A stretch of DNA of 64,000 bases from Eremophila alpestris peregrina (GCA_009792885.1 WMCF01000012.1:13965947-14029946), one strand, 5' to 3'; numbered from the stretch's first letter, positions 36,966 to 50,772 are shown. Made by a program: numbers and translations. Notes: a model not told the origin generated them from the letters alone.

Positions 36966-39900
36966 AAAAAAAAAATCACCTTGATCCAACAGCACACATT
37001 CCCTTTGATGTTTCTGCAGTGAGTTCACTGCCCAGAGAGAAAGGTACTGCTTTAAAAAAAATCAGGCTTGACATTCTCAAATCATAACCATATGACTCTC
37101 AATTCCAAGCTTAAAAAGCCCCACAACCCAATCCCAGGAAAACACAACGTTTTGTTCTGAAAAACTCAGGGAAGAAGCATCTGACAATGATAACATGAAA
37201 CAGGTTTAGAAGATAATGGCAGTTTGAGAAGAAAACACTTCCAAAAAATTCAGACTGCCACTACCAAAAATGGAAGAAGCCTTCTGCCAAAGATTGCAAA
37301 CTGTGGTGACCTCAAGCAAGAGACTGTAGCTGATTCAAGGGAAAAATGAAACTTTTCAAAGACAACATTGCTTGTGCTCTGCCACTGTTTATAAGTGCCT
37401 TATGCCCTCTTGCCTTTCGGGGTGGCCTGGTAAATACAAGAGCTCTTCTGTATTTTACAGTCCTCTGCCACAAATTTCTGTTAAATATTCAACACCGTGA
37501 GCATGATTTTTAAATTTTTTTACCCAGTCAGGTTACAAAGAGAATTGTGAATCCAGCGCAAGAAGCTTATTATTTATTGTAGGGTTTTTTTTGCATTGCC
37601 CCTCTTTTTCATATATGGTCATAAAATATACAAATGCCCCATTTATTTTCATACTGCTTGGATTCCTTGATAAAAAAACTACACTGTTTTTGTTGCATTG
37701 ATTTCTTTCCTGACACAGAGTGCTGCATATACCATTTGCTAAAAATCTGTGAAAACTGTTAACTTTTGTTCTCTGGCACATTCATGCTATTGCTTTCTTA
37801 TGCTATGCCATCTATACTAACACAGATAAAGGGCCTCATTTGAACAATCCTGACACAATATACAGTCTAATTTTCTTTTCATTATTCACAACAAGGGAGC
37901 ATTACAATTAATAATGAAGCTCTTTCCAAGGCTATATGAAGAAAATGACATCCTAGACACACTGATGCAGAGACTTATTTGCTTGGTACAAAGAGAAAAA
38001 TTTAGAACTAACTTTGAAAAAGTCTCTAAAAATGCATCTTCAGAATTTACCCCTATTTGCAAATTTAAATATCTAGCATTTTTTCATGAACAGAAAATGA
38101 ACAGCTGGCACAGCAGCAGCTGCAAATAGTCATTTAGGAGTACTTAAGCATGTTTTTTGCTTTTCTGGATGTTTTTCTAAAATGTCCTTTTTCTTGATTT
38201 CATATTATCCACTAGGTCTACTTTTTTCTCCCGATAAAAAGGCCAGGTCACCTCAGAATCAAAAGCAATACAAGCAGCCATTCCCCAATGGGTAAACTAA
38301 AGACAACTCCATTACCTTTAGTATTATTATGCCCTGTTTGTTACTGGGGCTCAAACTGATCAGAGCCATCCTGACACGACTAAAGCAGAGACGTGACATC
38401 TTGTATACAAAACACAGAGTTTAAGGGTGAGTGTAAATTGAACTTCCATGTCACGACTGGAAGATCTGGGAGCTGTATTCCAAATCTATATGAAGTTTTG
38501 CAGGCTGTTTGTGCAGACTTCCTTGCAATTCCCCCAAATGCTGCAGATTCAGATAAGATTCAGATTTATGAAGTTTATGTACTGCTCTACAGTGGTACGC
38601 GTGTTCCTGTGTATGTGAGGGAGAAGGAGGCTAATTCAGCTGGGTTATGAAACATCAGCAATTTACATACCCCTATATGGCAATTTTTCTCTTATACTGT
38701 ATGTAAGCAAAATACAATAAAATAGTAGCCAAGATCTGCAGTCCTAGTGATACTTAAAGGGATGTGAGGAAGGGACACAAATCTGTCTCATTTCCTTCTG
38801 CACTAATCTCCTATTTTCAACCAGAAAAAATTAAAATCAGTACCAGAAAACTTCTACTAACTACTGTCATAAACACAGGTTAATTGATTAAAAAAATAAT
38901 TATTTCCTCAAGCTTTGTGAAGAATTGCGGATTTTACTGCAATGGCAGTTGTTTACCTCTATATATGCAAGAGTTCAGGAGGTGAGAGTCAAGGTATGCA
39001 TCCGATTCTTCAAGGAAAAATCAGAGTTATCCATCCAGTCTGCTTCCCTACTGCAACTAAATAATTCTAAAATAAGTCTATCATAAAATTCCCCTCTTTC
39101 CTCTATTCTTACATGGCTTTCAAATACCACAGGATAAAAATAATGAGAAATCATTCTAATCATTAATATGGTTTTACTGCAAGAAATTTTTTTTGCTTCC
39201 ATATTTCAAAGTGATAAAATCAGATCTGGAAATGTTATTTATCAGAGCATTCCCCCAACAAAAAAAGCATAAGAAAATTCTGTAATATATTTCTTCCTAG
39301 CTTCATTTTCCAGATCAGATTTAAAAGTGTTTTACTGTTTGCATATTCTTGCATGTAATGACTGAAGAAGACAAAATAAAAACAAACCCAAAACCAACCA
39401 ACCAACCAAAAAAACTCCACCAAACATACGTTCTGGTCACATACATACCCATTATGGTATTAGTTTGACTAAATAAAGAAGACTGCCATCTAAGAGAAGG
39501 AAGAGAAAAAAAAAATTGGTTCTAGGTGGTGGGCTTCATGCTTATACTACAATGAATGTAACTGAGCTGGCGACAAGTGAAACAGCAAGTGACTGTGCAT
39601 AAAATGCATGTGGCTTCCACCTGTTGCATTGCATTGGCTGCACCAGCATCCAGTTCATCTTACCAGCACCTAACACTTACACATTGCTTTAGTGGTCTGT
39701 GATGAAATACAGCACTTTGCCTTAAAAAAAGGAAGCTATTTTAGTTCATATTCACCAAAAATGTAAAACATGATGACTTGTTAACCGACTTGATTTGCTA
39801 AATGTCTTAGATTCCATGTAACTGGCAGGGCTGGTATGCAAAATATCAGACCTGTGCAAAATTCCAGGATGAAATAGCAGTTCAATCAGAAAGCAAGTGA

Positions 39901-41029
39901 TTTATAGCACTTACAAGACTGCAGTTCAAAGATGCCTTCAGCCCTTCCTTTCTAAACCAGTCCAAAGCTGCCTTCAGACAGCTCACTCACACCATGACAG
40001 GGGAGGTTCCACCTCACACCAACTCTCTAGTGACCCCTCCAGATGAATCAGAAGAGAAATTGACAAGCTACAGTGGCATTCTCAGATGAAGGGAGGCTGG
40101 CTGGCTAGAGAGTTAAGGATGAGACACACAGGTCAAACAGAAGTCTTCAGGGATTCAAAAGCTCATGTTTCCTGCACCACTCCTCCTTTAAAGATTGCAA
40201 AAAATTCTGTCAAATTAAAGTGCTCAAATCCTTTCATTTATTTTACTTTTATGAGATGTAAACCTAAACTTGATTTAAAATTAATTGCACAAGTGATTAT
40301 AAACCATTTAACTTGGGCACAATGATAAATTCCTGGCACTGAAGTCTGATTTGTGCAGATCCTTACTCACAAGAAGCTCTCTACTAATACCAACACTGTT
40401 CATGTGGAGGAGGAAAAGTTTCAGACCTAGAACAGAAACCACAACACTGTGGCAAGCCCTCCCCAACATTTTTGTTTCTCCTGCTTTTGAAATGAACTGC
40501 CTCCTGTTGCTTTGTTTCTTTGCTGATTTTGGAAGCCTCATTGGGAACCTAATTTTTGTGCATATATAGACTTCATATCACTTTCCAAACCTTCAGTGCC
40601 AATGCTCATTCTATGGCTTTTGCAGTACACAATCTCTTGCAGAATGGCCTCACCAAGTGGGTACTGGAGAAGTTTATGCTCTATGAAGTTTTCTCAAGGT
40701 TTTTTTGGGTGTTTTCTTACAAGAGGTTGTTGAAAACAGAAAGGAAAAGCCTAGTTTTCTTTTTTTTTTTTCCCTGTCTTTTTTTTCCCTCTCCTTTAAT
40801 ACTCTTTTTCTGAGACCATGTATGACAATACCTCGTGGAAAATTGCTCCTGTCCAATAACATGCTCAAAGTACTCCTTTGCCAGAGGCATTCACTCATTA
40901 TATAAATCAAACAAGCATAGAAAAACAGACAAAAAGTGACTGGTAATGCCCAGTGAATTTCTGTACTCAGCTAAGATGATTTGGTGCATTGCATGCAGAT
41001 GTCAGGTATTTTTATAAAGAGCTCCATTG
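36966..41029. other. Unique intron sequence
   Basis: No gene or RNA is supported. A somewhat higher-complexity patch lies at about 38340-38655, with an 85-codon frame that has no recognisable domain. An (AACC)n run occurs near 39390-39412. The rest is AT-rich sequence with short homopolymers. Confidence 0.55.
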
Positions 41030-41345
41030 TGCAGGGCCCCACTACTCCTCCATCGCTCCCAGCACTCCCTTAAAAGGGGGGTGGTGGGCAGACAACCATT
41101 CCAGCTGGGCTTGGAACCTCGTCTGAGTCAGGAAAACCACAGCTCATAAGCAAAGAGGAAGCATAATGTTCTACAAGGACAAAACATTAGCAAAAATGTC
41201 ACTCAGCCCCAGTTCCACATGTTGGCTGCCATGGCCTCTTCCTCCTAGCATGCCCGATTGATATAAATTCCATCTGCTCAGCAGCCAAGTGACAGAGAAG
41301 AAATACCGGCATCTGGTCTCTATTGCTGTCGGGTTTTTGTTCCAT
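41030..41345. promoter_or_regulatory. Candidate intronic regulatory element with AP-1 and RUNX-type sites
   Basis: The block is GC-richer than its flanks and contains a consensus AP-1 site TGAGTCA (41124-41130) followed 4 bases later by a RUNX-type AACCACA (41135-41141). No open frame of note crosses it. Function is inferred from motif pairing only, and individual motifs of this size are common by chance. Confidence 0.3.
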
Positions 41346-43167
41346 GTTAGACCTTAGCTAGAAACATATGAAGAAATGAAGGTGCTGGCAAGCGACTAAA
41401 AGGCTGCACTGGCACAAATGAGACTTTCTGATGCTTTTCACACTTCACTTTGGATTTTTACAGGCAAAAAGGTGGAGGAGACTTGATAAACTGAGTCTGG
41501 AGAGCCAATGGGCCTGGAGGTCATTTGGTGTTTCTAACTTCTTTTTTTTGAGTGTTTAAAACTGTAAAGCAAAACAATTTTTTTTTAACACAACAGAAGG
41601 TAACGAAGTCACACAAGAATGTTGCTCTTCAGCTAGGTTTTTTTTCTCCTTCTCTTAAACATCCACTGGTTTGGACCTGATCCACTAGCACTTTATATTC
41701 TCCTGAGAAGCAGCTGGAAAGTGCCAAACCACTAACTTTTTTTTTTTTTTAACCCTACTGTGTCCAGCAGAAAGCAAGTACTTCAAACCAAAGAAAGTAA
41801 TAGAGCAAACCAGTAACATGCATTACTGTCTGAGAAATGATTCCTGAGTGCTTTTTAAGAGCAGCTCCTGAAGAGATAGGGGAGACTGTGAGTCAATGTG
41901 ATTGCATGTGTGTGTGTGTGTGTGTGTGTGTACATTCAAAGATTTCTTTGAGGAATGAATCCTCACATCCACAGAGGTGCAAGAAAAAAAAAAAAAAAGG
42001 TGTGACAGAGAGGAAGGTAAAAGAAGAAAATACATTGGTAATAAAATTAGATACAGACACTTTTCTCCTTGCCAAAACACAATTGGAGCCAAAAGCTTAG
42101 GAAGACATTTTGTACCTAACAGGATCTACAAAACAACACAGGATAGCTGGTCTGCAGTAAGAGAAAATATTTCTTAAATTTAAACTGGAACCTAAATATT
42201 TCAAATCAAAATAGAATTTGATTTTGTTAGAATAAAAAATATTGCTTCATTTCTCTATAAGCCTCCAGCCCTTGTTGGTCTCATCTGCAATACAGCATCC
42301 TTCTTCTTTGTGTGACAGGACCAGAAACTGACAGAAAGAAATGAAGCGAGTGAACAGCTATCAGAGTGACATTGTAACACCAATGAGAGAGAACACATGT
42401 AAGAGAAGAGCTCTCAAGAACATATAAATATATAATAGAGCCCTGGAACACTTAATAATTAATTGTGAGGAAGAAGCTTTTATTTCAACAAAAAGACAGG
42501 CTCCTAACCAGCAACCCCGTGAGAGCGGAACAGTCCACTATATTGATGCCCAAAAGGCAGTTCCATGAGAGTTCTTCACAAGGTGAAGTTCCCCTTTCAT
42601 ACTTGGCTAAGATCACTTCAACACTGCCTGCACTGCATCCTCAAATAAAGTCTGAAGTGGTACCTGCCTTCTGTGGTGATTCCCTGCCTGCAGTGGAATT
42701 GCTCCCAGTGACTTCAATGGGCTTTGCACCTAAACCAATAAAGTCAGCAATCTAATTTACCTAGTAAATGGTTATTAAAAGATGCCATAACTAGGGGTCA
42801 AATATTCCACTGCTGGTTCACCTCACCGAAGTGCTACTTTAGGGAAGTTAATTCTGCTAACTTAGTGTTCCTCACTGGAAATTATTACTCAATTTGTAAC
42901 CCAGATGAAAAGTCTTAAGTACACATGTGAAGAATTAGTGGTGCTCATAGATTAATAATGTGTCTCCATACAATCAGTAGTTCAGACTGCTAAAAAGAGT
43001 TTTAAAGAGTGTTCCACCTTCAGGTCTCCATGCATGGGATGCCTCCCATAAAGAGTGGTCACTTAATCACCACCCAAACTCAGTACACGCACTTTCTCCC
43101 AGTTTCTCACATTCCTGCAGTGCCGCTCCTGCAGAAAATTTCTGATTTTTACTGATTTATTAGAAGG
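41346..43167. other. Unique intron with a (TG)n microsatellite and possible ancient repeat
   Basis: (TG)12 occupies 41907-41930. Poly-T or poly-A runs occur near 41580, 41738 and 41985. Around 42690-42732 the words CAGTGACTTCAATGGGCTTT resemble a motif I associate with old interspersed repeats in reptile and bird genomes, but I cannot name the family with confidence. No gene is supported. Confidence 0.5.
41907..41930. repeat. (TG)12 microsatellite
   Basis: Twelve uninterrupted TG units, the longest perfect dinucleotide array in the window. Confidence 0.97.
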
Positions 43168-43240
43168 CCAGATAGGATCAGGCCCTGGACAACCTGTTGG
43201 AGTGAAAGATGTCCCTGCCTATGGCAGGTACTCTTGCAAG
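43168..43240 (+). mobile_element. Short CR1 3'-end relic
   Basis: GCCCTGGACAACCTGTTGGA followed closely by AAGATGTCCCTGCCTATGGCAGG matches the CR1 3' untranslated region in order and orientation. The corresponding stretch of the CR1 copy at 59403-60445 reads, on its own strand, AAGATGTCCCTGCCCATGGC. Only about 70 bp is recognisable and no terminal repeat is preserved. Confidence 0.65.
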
Positions 43241-43959
43241 CAACTTCACATTAGCAAATAATTCAAGCTCAGTATTCCAAACAGCACCATTTTAACGCTG
43301 TTAAATGGCGCAAGTTGCTTCCTCCCTGTTTCTGCTTAGGAAATAAGTAAAGCAGAAACTGTCTTTATCCAACAGCTAAAAAACTAATGTAGCAACTGCA
43401 TATATATCACTTCAGAGCACCTCTCCAAAACACTACCTTTGTTCATGGGACCTGACTCTTTTTGCCTTAACCCTCATGATTTCCTGTTCACAGACTGCAC
43501 CATGTTCACAGTTAAGTTCCTTCTACAGAAGAGAATCAGGTAAATTCCCCAGTCAGAGCTTCTTAGGAAAGGAAGCATATTATTCTCAAAGAGAAGGGCT
43601 TAGTATTCTGTTATGTAGAGTAATGGAGCAAAAACATAACCTTTTTGTAACAAGGTAGCAACCAAACTCAGGTCTTTCCTCCCCTTCCACTAAATACGCA
43701 GATGATACAGAGTGTCTGCTGTCTTTTTGTACAGATTTCTGGAGGATGGATATTATTGGGGATACTGCTCCAGTAAAGAGTAAGACCAATTTTTTAGCAT
43801 TAAATAGAGGTGTGCACATACATATAGTAGTTCCAACTAACTCCAGGGTTACACTTTCAGTGAAATCAACATGGCTGAGTGAGACCTGACTTAAGACACT
43901 TTGCAAGGTGTCTCACTGTCTGCAGCAGACAACATTATACTTCCCAAAGGCAAGGCTTG

Positions 43960-44290
43960 GCCTGCAGTCAGCGATGAGAGGGGACAATGGAGCTGCCTGG
44001 CGCTGGAACCACCAGTGCAATTTCCTGCAAGTCAGGAATATGAAACAGCACAGCTGCTGGGATGAGTGAATAGCTGAAGGAGCTTATGTGAGCTTCAATA
44101 GCAGGCCTGAGCAGTGCTCCACTGTGAATGACAAGTGATGGGCCAAATCACTGGGGAGCTACCGATGAGTTATTAATGGTGACAGGTACACTACCTGGGA
44201 GACAGGTTGAGAGGGGAAAAAGATTATTTATAAGTGAATAGTTAACAGCTGTACCCACTGCTAAGCATTACATGGATGCCACAAACTGTA
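43960..44290. promoter_or_regulatory. Candidate conserved noncoding block
   Basis: High-complexity, moderately GC-rich sequence with clustered homeodomain-type TTAAT (44173-44177) and TALE-type TGACAG (44180-44185) words, followed by ATTATTTATAAG near 44223. No open frame or transposon signature is visible. Regulatory function is inference without alignment. Confidence 0.28.
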
Positions 44291-45324
44291 GAATTCAAAT
44301 CTTGGGTTATTCAAGCACGAACAACTGCCTGTCACCAAACTGCAACGCATCGGTACAAATTAAGGTGGGAGAGACGAGACGAGGCTGGAACGATGCCTTG
44401 CTCAAGTAGGCAGTGTCATCACACAGTGCAGATAAGAGTGAGAGAAGGACTGAGATAACCATGAGGTGAAATACGGTTCTTAATAATAGTGATGAATTTG
44501 CAAGAACAGCTTTTTAATTTTTCCTGAGGGCTTTTGGAAGAGAACAGATGCTGAATATGTCCTGTACTGACATGAATAAATGGGGGGGAAATATAATAAG
44601 CAAAAGAAATATTTTCAAAGAAGTTTTCTTTTGAAATGAGAAGTAATGTATTTCTGTTGTGGAGATAATTTCTTCTATCTCCAGCCCCCTCCCAAGTTTG
44701 AAAGCCACATTGTTAAGCTTATAATATAATGTTCTTACAATACCTACAATAATATAGTTACCTATTTTTTTTTCCCCAAAGGAATGAAGCATTGTAGCAC
44801 TGAGTATATTATAAGTGGCCTGAACAAAAATCTTTCTAATCTATTTCTCTTGCATAATTCTGCATCAAAAGAAGCAGGGAATACAAACCAAACAAAACCC
44901 CAAAGCATCCTAAAACCCCCAAACACACAAACACCCCTCCCCGCATCAGGAATTTGGAGATGTTTTCATAATGTGAACATAATCATGAAAGAAACTGTTT
45001 TTGAGTCCTTTTTTATTCCACTGTAAAGATATCTCTCTGCAGTAACTGCTTACATACAAGAAAAAAATACCTAAGAAATAATTTGATGACTTTTTCTGTG
45101 TACTTTTAATGCAGCAGAGCAGTTAAATACCTGCAAGACCAGCCAGATCCCAAGACAATAAGCTGGTGATTCACTGACTTCTAGGCTTGCACAAAGCACA
45201 GGCTGGAAGTCACTCACTAGATATCTGAACAGAACCACCTTTTCCCTGCAACAAAATGTGCCAAACGACCAATCTTAAAAAACAAAAAAAACCCCCAAAA
45301 AACAAAAACAAAAACAAACAGCAA

Positions 45325-45325
<1 letters not shown>

Positions 45326-45398
<73 letters not shown>

Positions 45399-45412
45399 AG
45401 AGAGAGAGAGAG
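45326..45412. repeat. 70-nt poly-A followed by (GA)n
   Basis: Seventy consecutive A (45326-45395) run directly into GAGAGAGAGAGAGAGAG (45396-45412) and are preceded by about 40 bp of A/C-rich sequence. No retroposed cDNA is recognisable upstream, so this is a microsatellite rather than a demonstrable retrogene tail. The exact length of A runs this long is assembly-dependent. Confidence 0.92.
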
Positions 45413-47612
45413 AAGGGGAAAAAATAAGGAAAGCATTAACAACCTAAATGCTTAAGCTTAAAAATTTAAAATTCAGTTTTTCTTTAAATAGAGTCTCACA
45501 CAGGCTGCAAAAGGGTAAGAAGAAAAGAAGGCTAGTCGGGAACAGCTGGGTTTCTCCAAGGTAGAGGGAGAAAACTGTTTATATCTATGGTTACTGCCTC
45601 TTCTCATTTCTATGCCACAGGGACACTGTGCTCTTGCATGCTCTGGAGGAGGGAGATATGTGAGCCAGAAAAGGTTCACACTTCAAAAAGCTTCTAAGGC
45701 TTTAAAACATAAAGGCAGAAACTGATTCAGCATGGTAAATGTTTTCAAGATTTAGTCCAAATCTTTCAGTTTTGGCATTCCAAAGTGAACATCACTAAAA
45801 GGCAAATAGTCCTCTGCATGTGTGTGTTGGGGGTGGATGTGATATTAGTAAAGCTTACTCATGACTTGCTTTCTGATATTCATAATATTTAATTATTTCT
45901 CCTTTTCTGCTTCACTCTGGTTCTTATGGAAAGCTGCTATGATTCCTCAGTGTCTGAACTTCTCACACTGTGAATCAATACTTAAATATATAGAGAAAGC
46001 AAGTGAGACAGGTACAATTTATCTTAACAATTGATCATTAAAGTATTTTTATTAAATAGAATGCTTTGTGGAGACTGCTTTTCACACAACTTTTGGGTAA
46101 AAAAGAAACACAACATCATTTTTAAGTGTTTAGTAAGAGATTCAGGAACTGAACATCGGTTGAATTTGGCATGAGTAACCTTCTGAAAATAATACACTGA
46201 TATCCCCAGATATTGATTAAATACTTGTTTCTCTTCCATCCTATTTTTAGTTTTTTTATGCCTAAAAGTCATCTGCTAGAAGATCTAGTCTAAAGGCATA
46301 GGAAACCTAAGTCAAATTTCAGAGAGTGAAATTTGAAAAGTTAATTCCCTATGCTTTACTGTCAAAAAGCATGGAATTTACAGTGAACAAGGTGAGCTTA
46401 GCTTTGATCTCTACATTTCAATTAAATAATGCCTTACTGCAGAAGTTTTTCCATTGGTTATAAGCAGTTTGCCTCTAAATGTGAATTTTCTTTCTTGCAT
46501 TAATAGAGGGAAATTGAAATATCAATTTCTTTAATTTCTCTTTAGGGGGAGGTCTATGAATTTAGAAGCCTGTGTTTTGATACCCAAGTTTGCATGGAGA
46601 TATCAGTGCCTGTTGCTATCATGACCAAAAAGTAAAATTGTAACTTATTTTTTAAAACTGTAAATGCAAAAAAGAATAACTTCAAAGTTCTGTTGGCTAT
46701 CTTTCAGCAAAAACAAACAAACAAAAGTCACAAAAATTACTATAAAGATTATGGTGCAAATCATGAGCATGTTTATTTTTTATCAGTCTACATTATTTAC
46801 CATGTTATTGGGTCAAAATTCATGCTCTAAGGATTATACAGAACACTGTATTTCTTTCAGCTCCACACACCATGTCTATCTACCAAAGTAGGTCTCTTTT
46901 TTTCCCTCCAAACAAAATGCAGTACTATTTGTTTTTTATGGATTCATTATAGGTTCTTGAGTGACACAAAGGACAGGCTGCCAACAGAAATAAAAAGCCA
47001 GGATACTAGGAAGGAGAGCTGGTTTCTAAACATGCCAAAGTTTGTAGAAAATGTAACATTTAAGGACTTTTGCCTTCCTGTATCTGATTCTAGATGTACT
47101 GTGCTCCTTACACTACCCCAGTTCATCATGTATTTACAAGTACTTCAACAATTTTTGCAAGCCTTCTCCTCATTTTCATAGAAGGTGTTTGGTAAATTAC
47201 GTCCACAAGTTTCAAAGGGAACAGAAACTCATACCTTAGTTTTTACGTACTATGTAATCAGGTTAGCAGGCTGGTCAAAGTTTTGGCTCACTGCACAGCC
47301 AGAATCAAAGAGCTGTGCTCTAGGGTGGCCTGGAGCCACCCAGCTAGAGGGGAAAGGGATTGGGGATGCAGCAGCTATCCATAGCTGACCATCAGACACA
47401 GGGGAGGGGATGGCAGGGTGGGAAAGGACCTTGTGGTCACCATTATTTTTGTTCCTACCCCACAGAATTCTAGCTTGGGGCAGGAAAGAAAGAAATAAAG
47501 AAAGAGCAACTTGGACCGAAGAAGTTAAGATCTTACTTGAGGGAGGCTCTGCACATCATGGGAAATTCCAAAAATGATTTGAAGACCTCAAGGTGAGAAT
47601 CTGCTTCATCAG

Positions 47613-47649
47613 TGAGTCTCCATTTGTATAACATACAAATGGAGACTCA
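47613..47649. repeat. Perfect 17-bp inverted repeat with 3-base loop
   Basis: TGAGTCTCCATTTGTAT at 47613-47629 is exactly complementary to 47633-47649, with AAC between. The near-zero loop and perfect arms in otherwise unique sequence point to a recent template-switch mutation. No RNA gene family is recognised. Confidence 0.95.
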
Positions 47650-48322
47650 TATGCCATAAACAATCCACAGCTTGCTTTTGAGAGATGTCTGTGCAGATAG
47701 AATCTACTCCAGCGAAAACAATTAACAGTAAAGAAAGAATCTTTAGAAGTCTACAATTTTTACTTGAAACATACTTTCTTGTACAGTCCTTACAACCTGT
47801 TATTCATTTCAAGAACACGGTAGTACTCACAGGAAGAGAACTGCTACATATAGTCACTGAGATCCCAATTCAGAAAAACATACAAGCAAATACCTAATGT
47901 TAAACATGTGACAAGATGATTGTTGAAGTCAAGGGTACTAATTGTATAAAGTTAGGTAGGTTCTTGTGCACCTTGCTGAATCAGCCACCACTTTCTGACA
48001 GTGTCAGAGCAGTTCTCTGGGTAACAAATTAAGTTTGGCTCCCTATGGTTTTATATCTCTACAATGAGCTGAGAACTCTTTTGGTTTGCACCTTTCTAAC
48101 TTCTTTCCTCCCTGTTTCTCTACTGTAGTTTCTTTGGTGCCTCAAAAGAGATGTGTTGCGTTTTCTTAAGTATCTCTCTTTATTACCTGGCCACATACAC
48201 AAAGCATTCAGAGACTTCATAGATTTGGAGGACTTTTTTACCCGTCTCTGGAACTAATCTCAAAGAAGTTATAAAAACCATTGTTGTACAAGTCCTGATC
48301 ATTTGAACAGCTAGATAAAGGC

Positions 48323-48340
48323 AAAGAAAGAAAGAAAGAA
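48323..48340. repeat. (AAAG)n microsatellite
   Basis: About four and a half AAAG units without interruption. Confidence 0.85.
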
Positions 48341-50772
48341 GGACTTTCTACAGTGCAGTAGATGCTGAAATTCCAATACAATTATCTTGTATGAACTGAA
48401 GTTCCAGGGTTTGAAAATATATACAATAAAGTATTATGAGACATTCTTTCATCTTTGGCTCATCCTGTACAATCAATTTGCTAGTCATATGTGGCTGGGG
48501 GAACAAGGCTTCTGATGCCACAGACACCAAACGAAGACTGGAAATGACTAGGTCTGAGATGGTATGAACATCATAACTGGCTTCCATTCTATCTCTGGGC
48601 AAGCTCACATCTGCTGGTCAGTTGTCCCAGAAGAGCTACTTCTGTACTTCTGTAACATCCACGTTCTCTGCAGCCTCACAACAAATACAATTCTGTGAGT
48701 AATCTGCTACAGACATTATTAATTCCTCACTCTTTTTCTACCAAGAAACATATCTCTGCCTCCAGCTGTGGCAGAAAATGAATGTCATGGGTCTTATACC
48801 CATTACTTCACAACCCTTTGAGTCTACAAATGAGAGAGAAGAGCTTTGTTTTGCATCCTATGGTACTGTTTGAAATGCTCCTATCAAGAGGAAACCAGTT
48901 CCCACATGGAAAGCAACTAAATTAGTACGAGTTAAATCCTTTAACCCCAAATTTAATTTTGTTTTATGAAATCCTTTCTAAAAGACATGGGTTGGACAAA
49001 AGCATTTATATGAATCACAACATTACATACTCAGCATGAACCAACCAAGTTTTCCCAGGCCTTGCCCTAGCTACTTCCAAACAGTCTGAGAGCTTTAAAT
49101 GGAAAGCCTGGTGCAACATAAGCTACATTAAAAGCAACCTGATGAGTGGTCTCATTTCTTCTATTCCTGTTTGTCAGCACCATATGTCAACTTGGATAAC
49201 TTAAGGACACCCAATATCCAGAATGCACGGATAAAAATGTAATTATGTTAATTCTACTACCATATCTAAATCACTACTCATGCTATAGACATACAAACAA
49301 ATCCAGCAAACTGACATATACTGGGCCAGCAGCTTTAAAAATCTACTTGTCCTACAAGTGACTTCTTTCTGTGCAGACAACTGCCAGTCAGTAACAGAGG
49401 TTTCCACACCCTTTTCCCACGCCCTTTCCGGTAGATGGAATGCAAGACTTCAGGGTGCAATTCTGGCAAGATTCATCATGAAGAATCCACCAAGGCTGGA
49501 TAGAAAAATACATACTTAAAAAAAAATATTTACTGAAATTACTGTTCCAGTGGTGGTGATGTTTCAGAATCTGACGAAAGAATAATCATAATTACACATT
49601 CTATTTCATTACAGAATCTCAAAGCACTTAATAAACACTAATTAACAACATCCAAGTATAAATTGGGATGATTAGAACATTTTGTTAAAGCTGTGGGGGA
49701 GGAGGAAAAAAATCAAGCTGAAGCACAAAGGACTTGTGCAGCAAGTTAATATATTAGAGCCAGAAGAATAATGCACACTTCCTGACTTCAAGTTAAGTAT
49801 TCAAAATTCTAGAACATGGTGCAAAATGACAGGCGGATCAGAGAAAATGTTTCAACACAGGGAAGAAAAGTAAATTTCTCAATTAAAATATAGGAGTTCA
49901 TCTTCATTAGAATCAAAATGTACATCGATAAGTAAAAGGGGGTTGTCTGTCTACATTCAATGCTGTCCTCTTACTGCCTAGAAGGCAACAGTAAGTGTTA
50001 ATGACATTTACCCCTCCTAATAAGAGTCACTCACACTTCACTGTTATTCCTTGTTATTGCTCAGGACAAGCACTAGCACCTCATTGAAAGATCAGTGCTG
50101 CAAGGGAAAAAAGTCCCCTTGAGATCCCTTGGAGTTCAAGAAAAACAGTAAATCAACTGACGCTGGACAGATGACAAGTTTGATTCTCTGTGGCCCTTCT
50201 TGATTCCTAAGTGTCTCTGGACCTAAATTTCCTAAGTGCCTGAAGTCAGGGCTGACATACATACAATCAAAACCACTAAAGTCAGAGCAAGCAGTTTCTA
50301 AACTGGAAAAGAAGTCTTAAATCCATTTAAGTGTCATGGTCTGGAGTCCATACTCTAATTGAGTTCATCTCCATCATTGTGTAGCTGAATGGTTAATATC
50401 ACAACCTTATCACCTCCAGGACCATAATTTGAATTCAGCCCAAGGTTCTCTGCAAAGAGAGTAGTCTATAAAATGCAGAAGTTCTAATCTCTGAGCTTCT
50501 TTTTGTGAGAAGAATGATGTTAATTCTTCAGATTCTTGGCACAACCCATTCCCCTCCACAGGCACACACATATTTCCCTTCAACCAATAGCTTTATGCCC
50601 TTTTGTTTTCTTTATTTTATAACAGGTCACTGCATTTCTCAAAAGAAAATTGGGGTGAAAAGTAACCCCAAGATCCTATCCTCAACTCAGTGGTCATATT
50701 TGTTTGACACAGGGCAGAGAATGTTCTGGTAGAGGCTTAAGGTTAAAGTACATGTATATATACATAAATATG

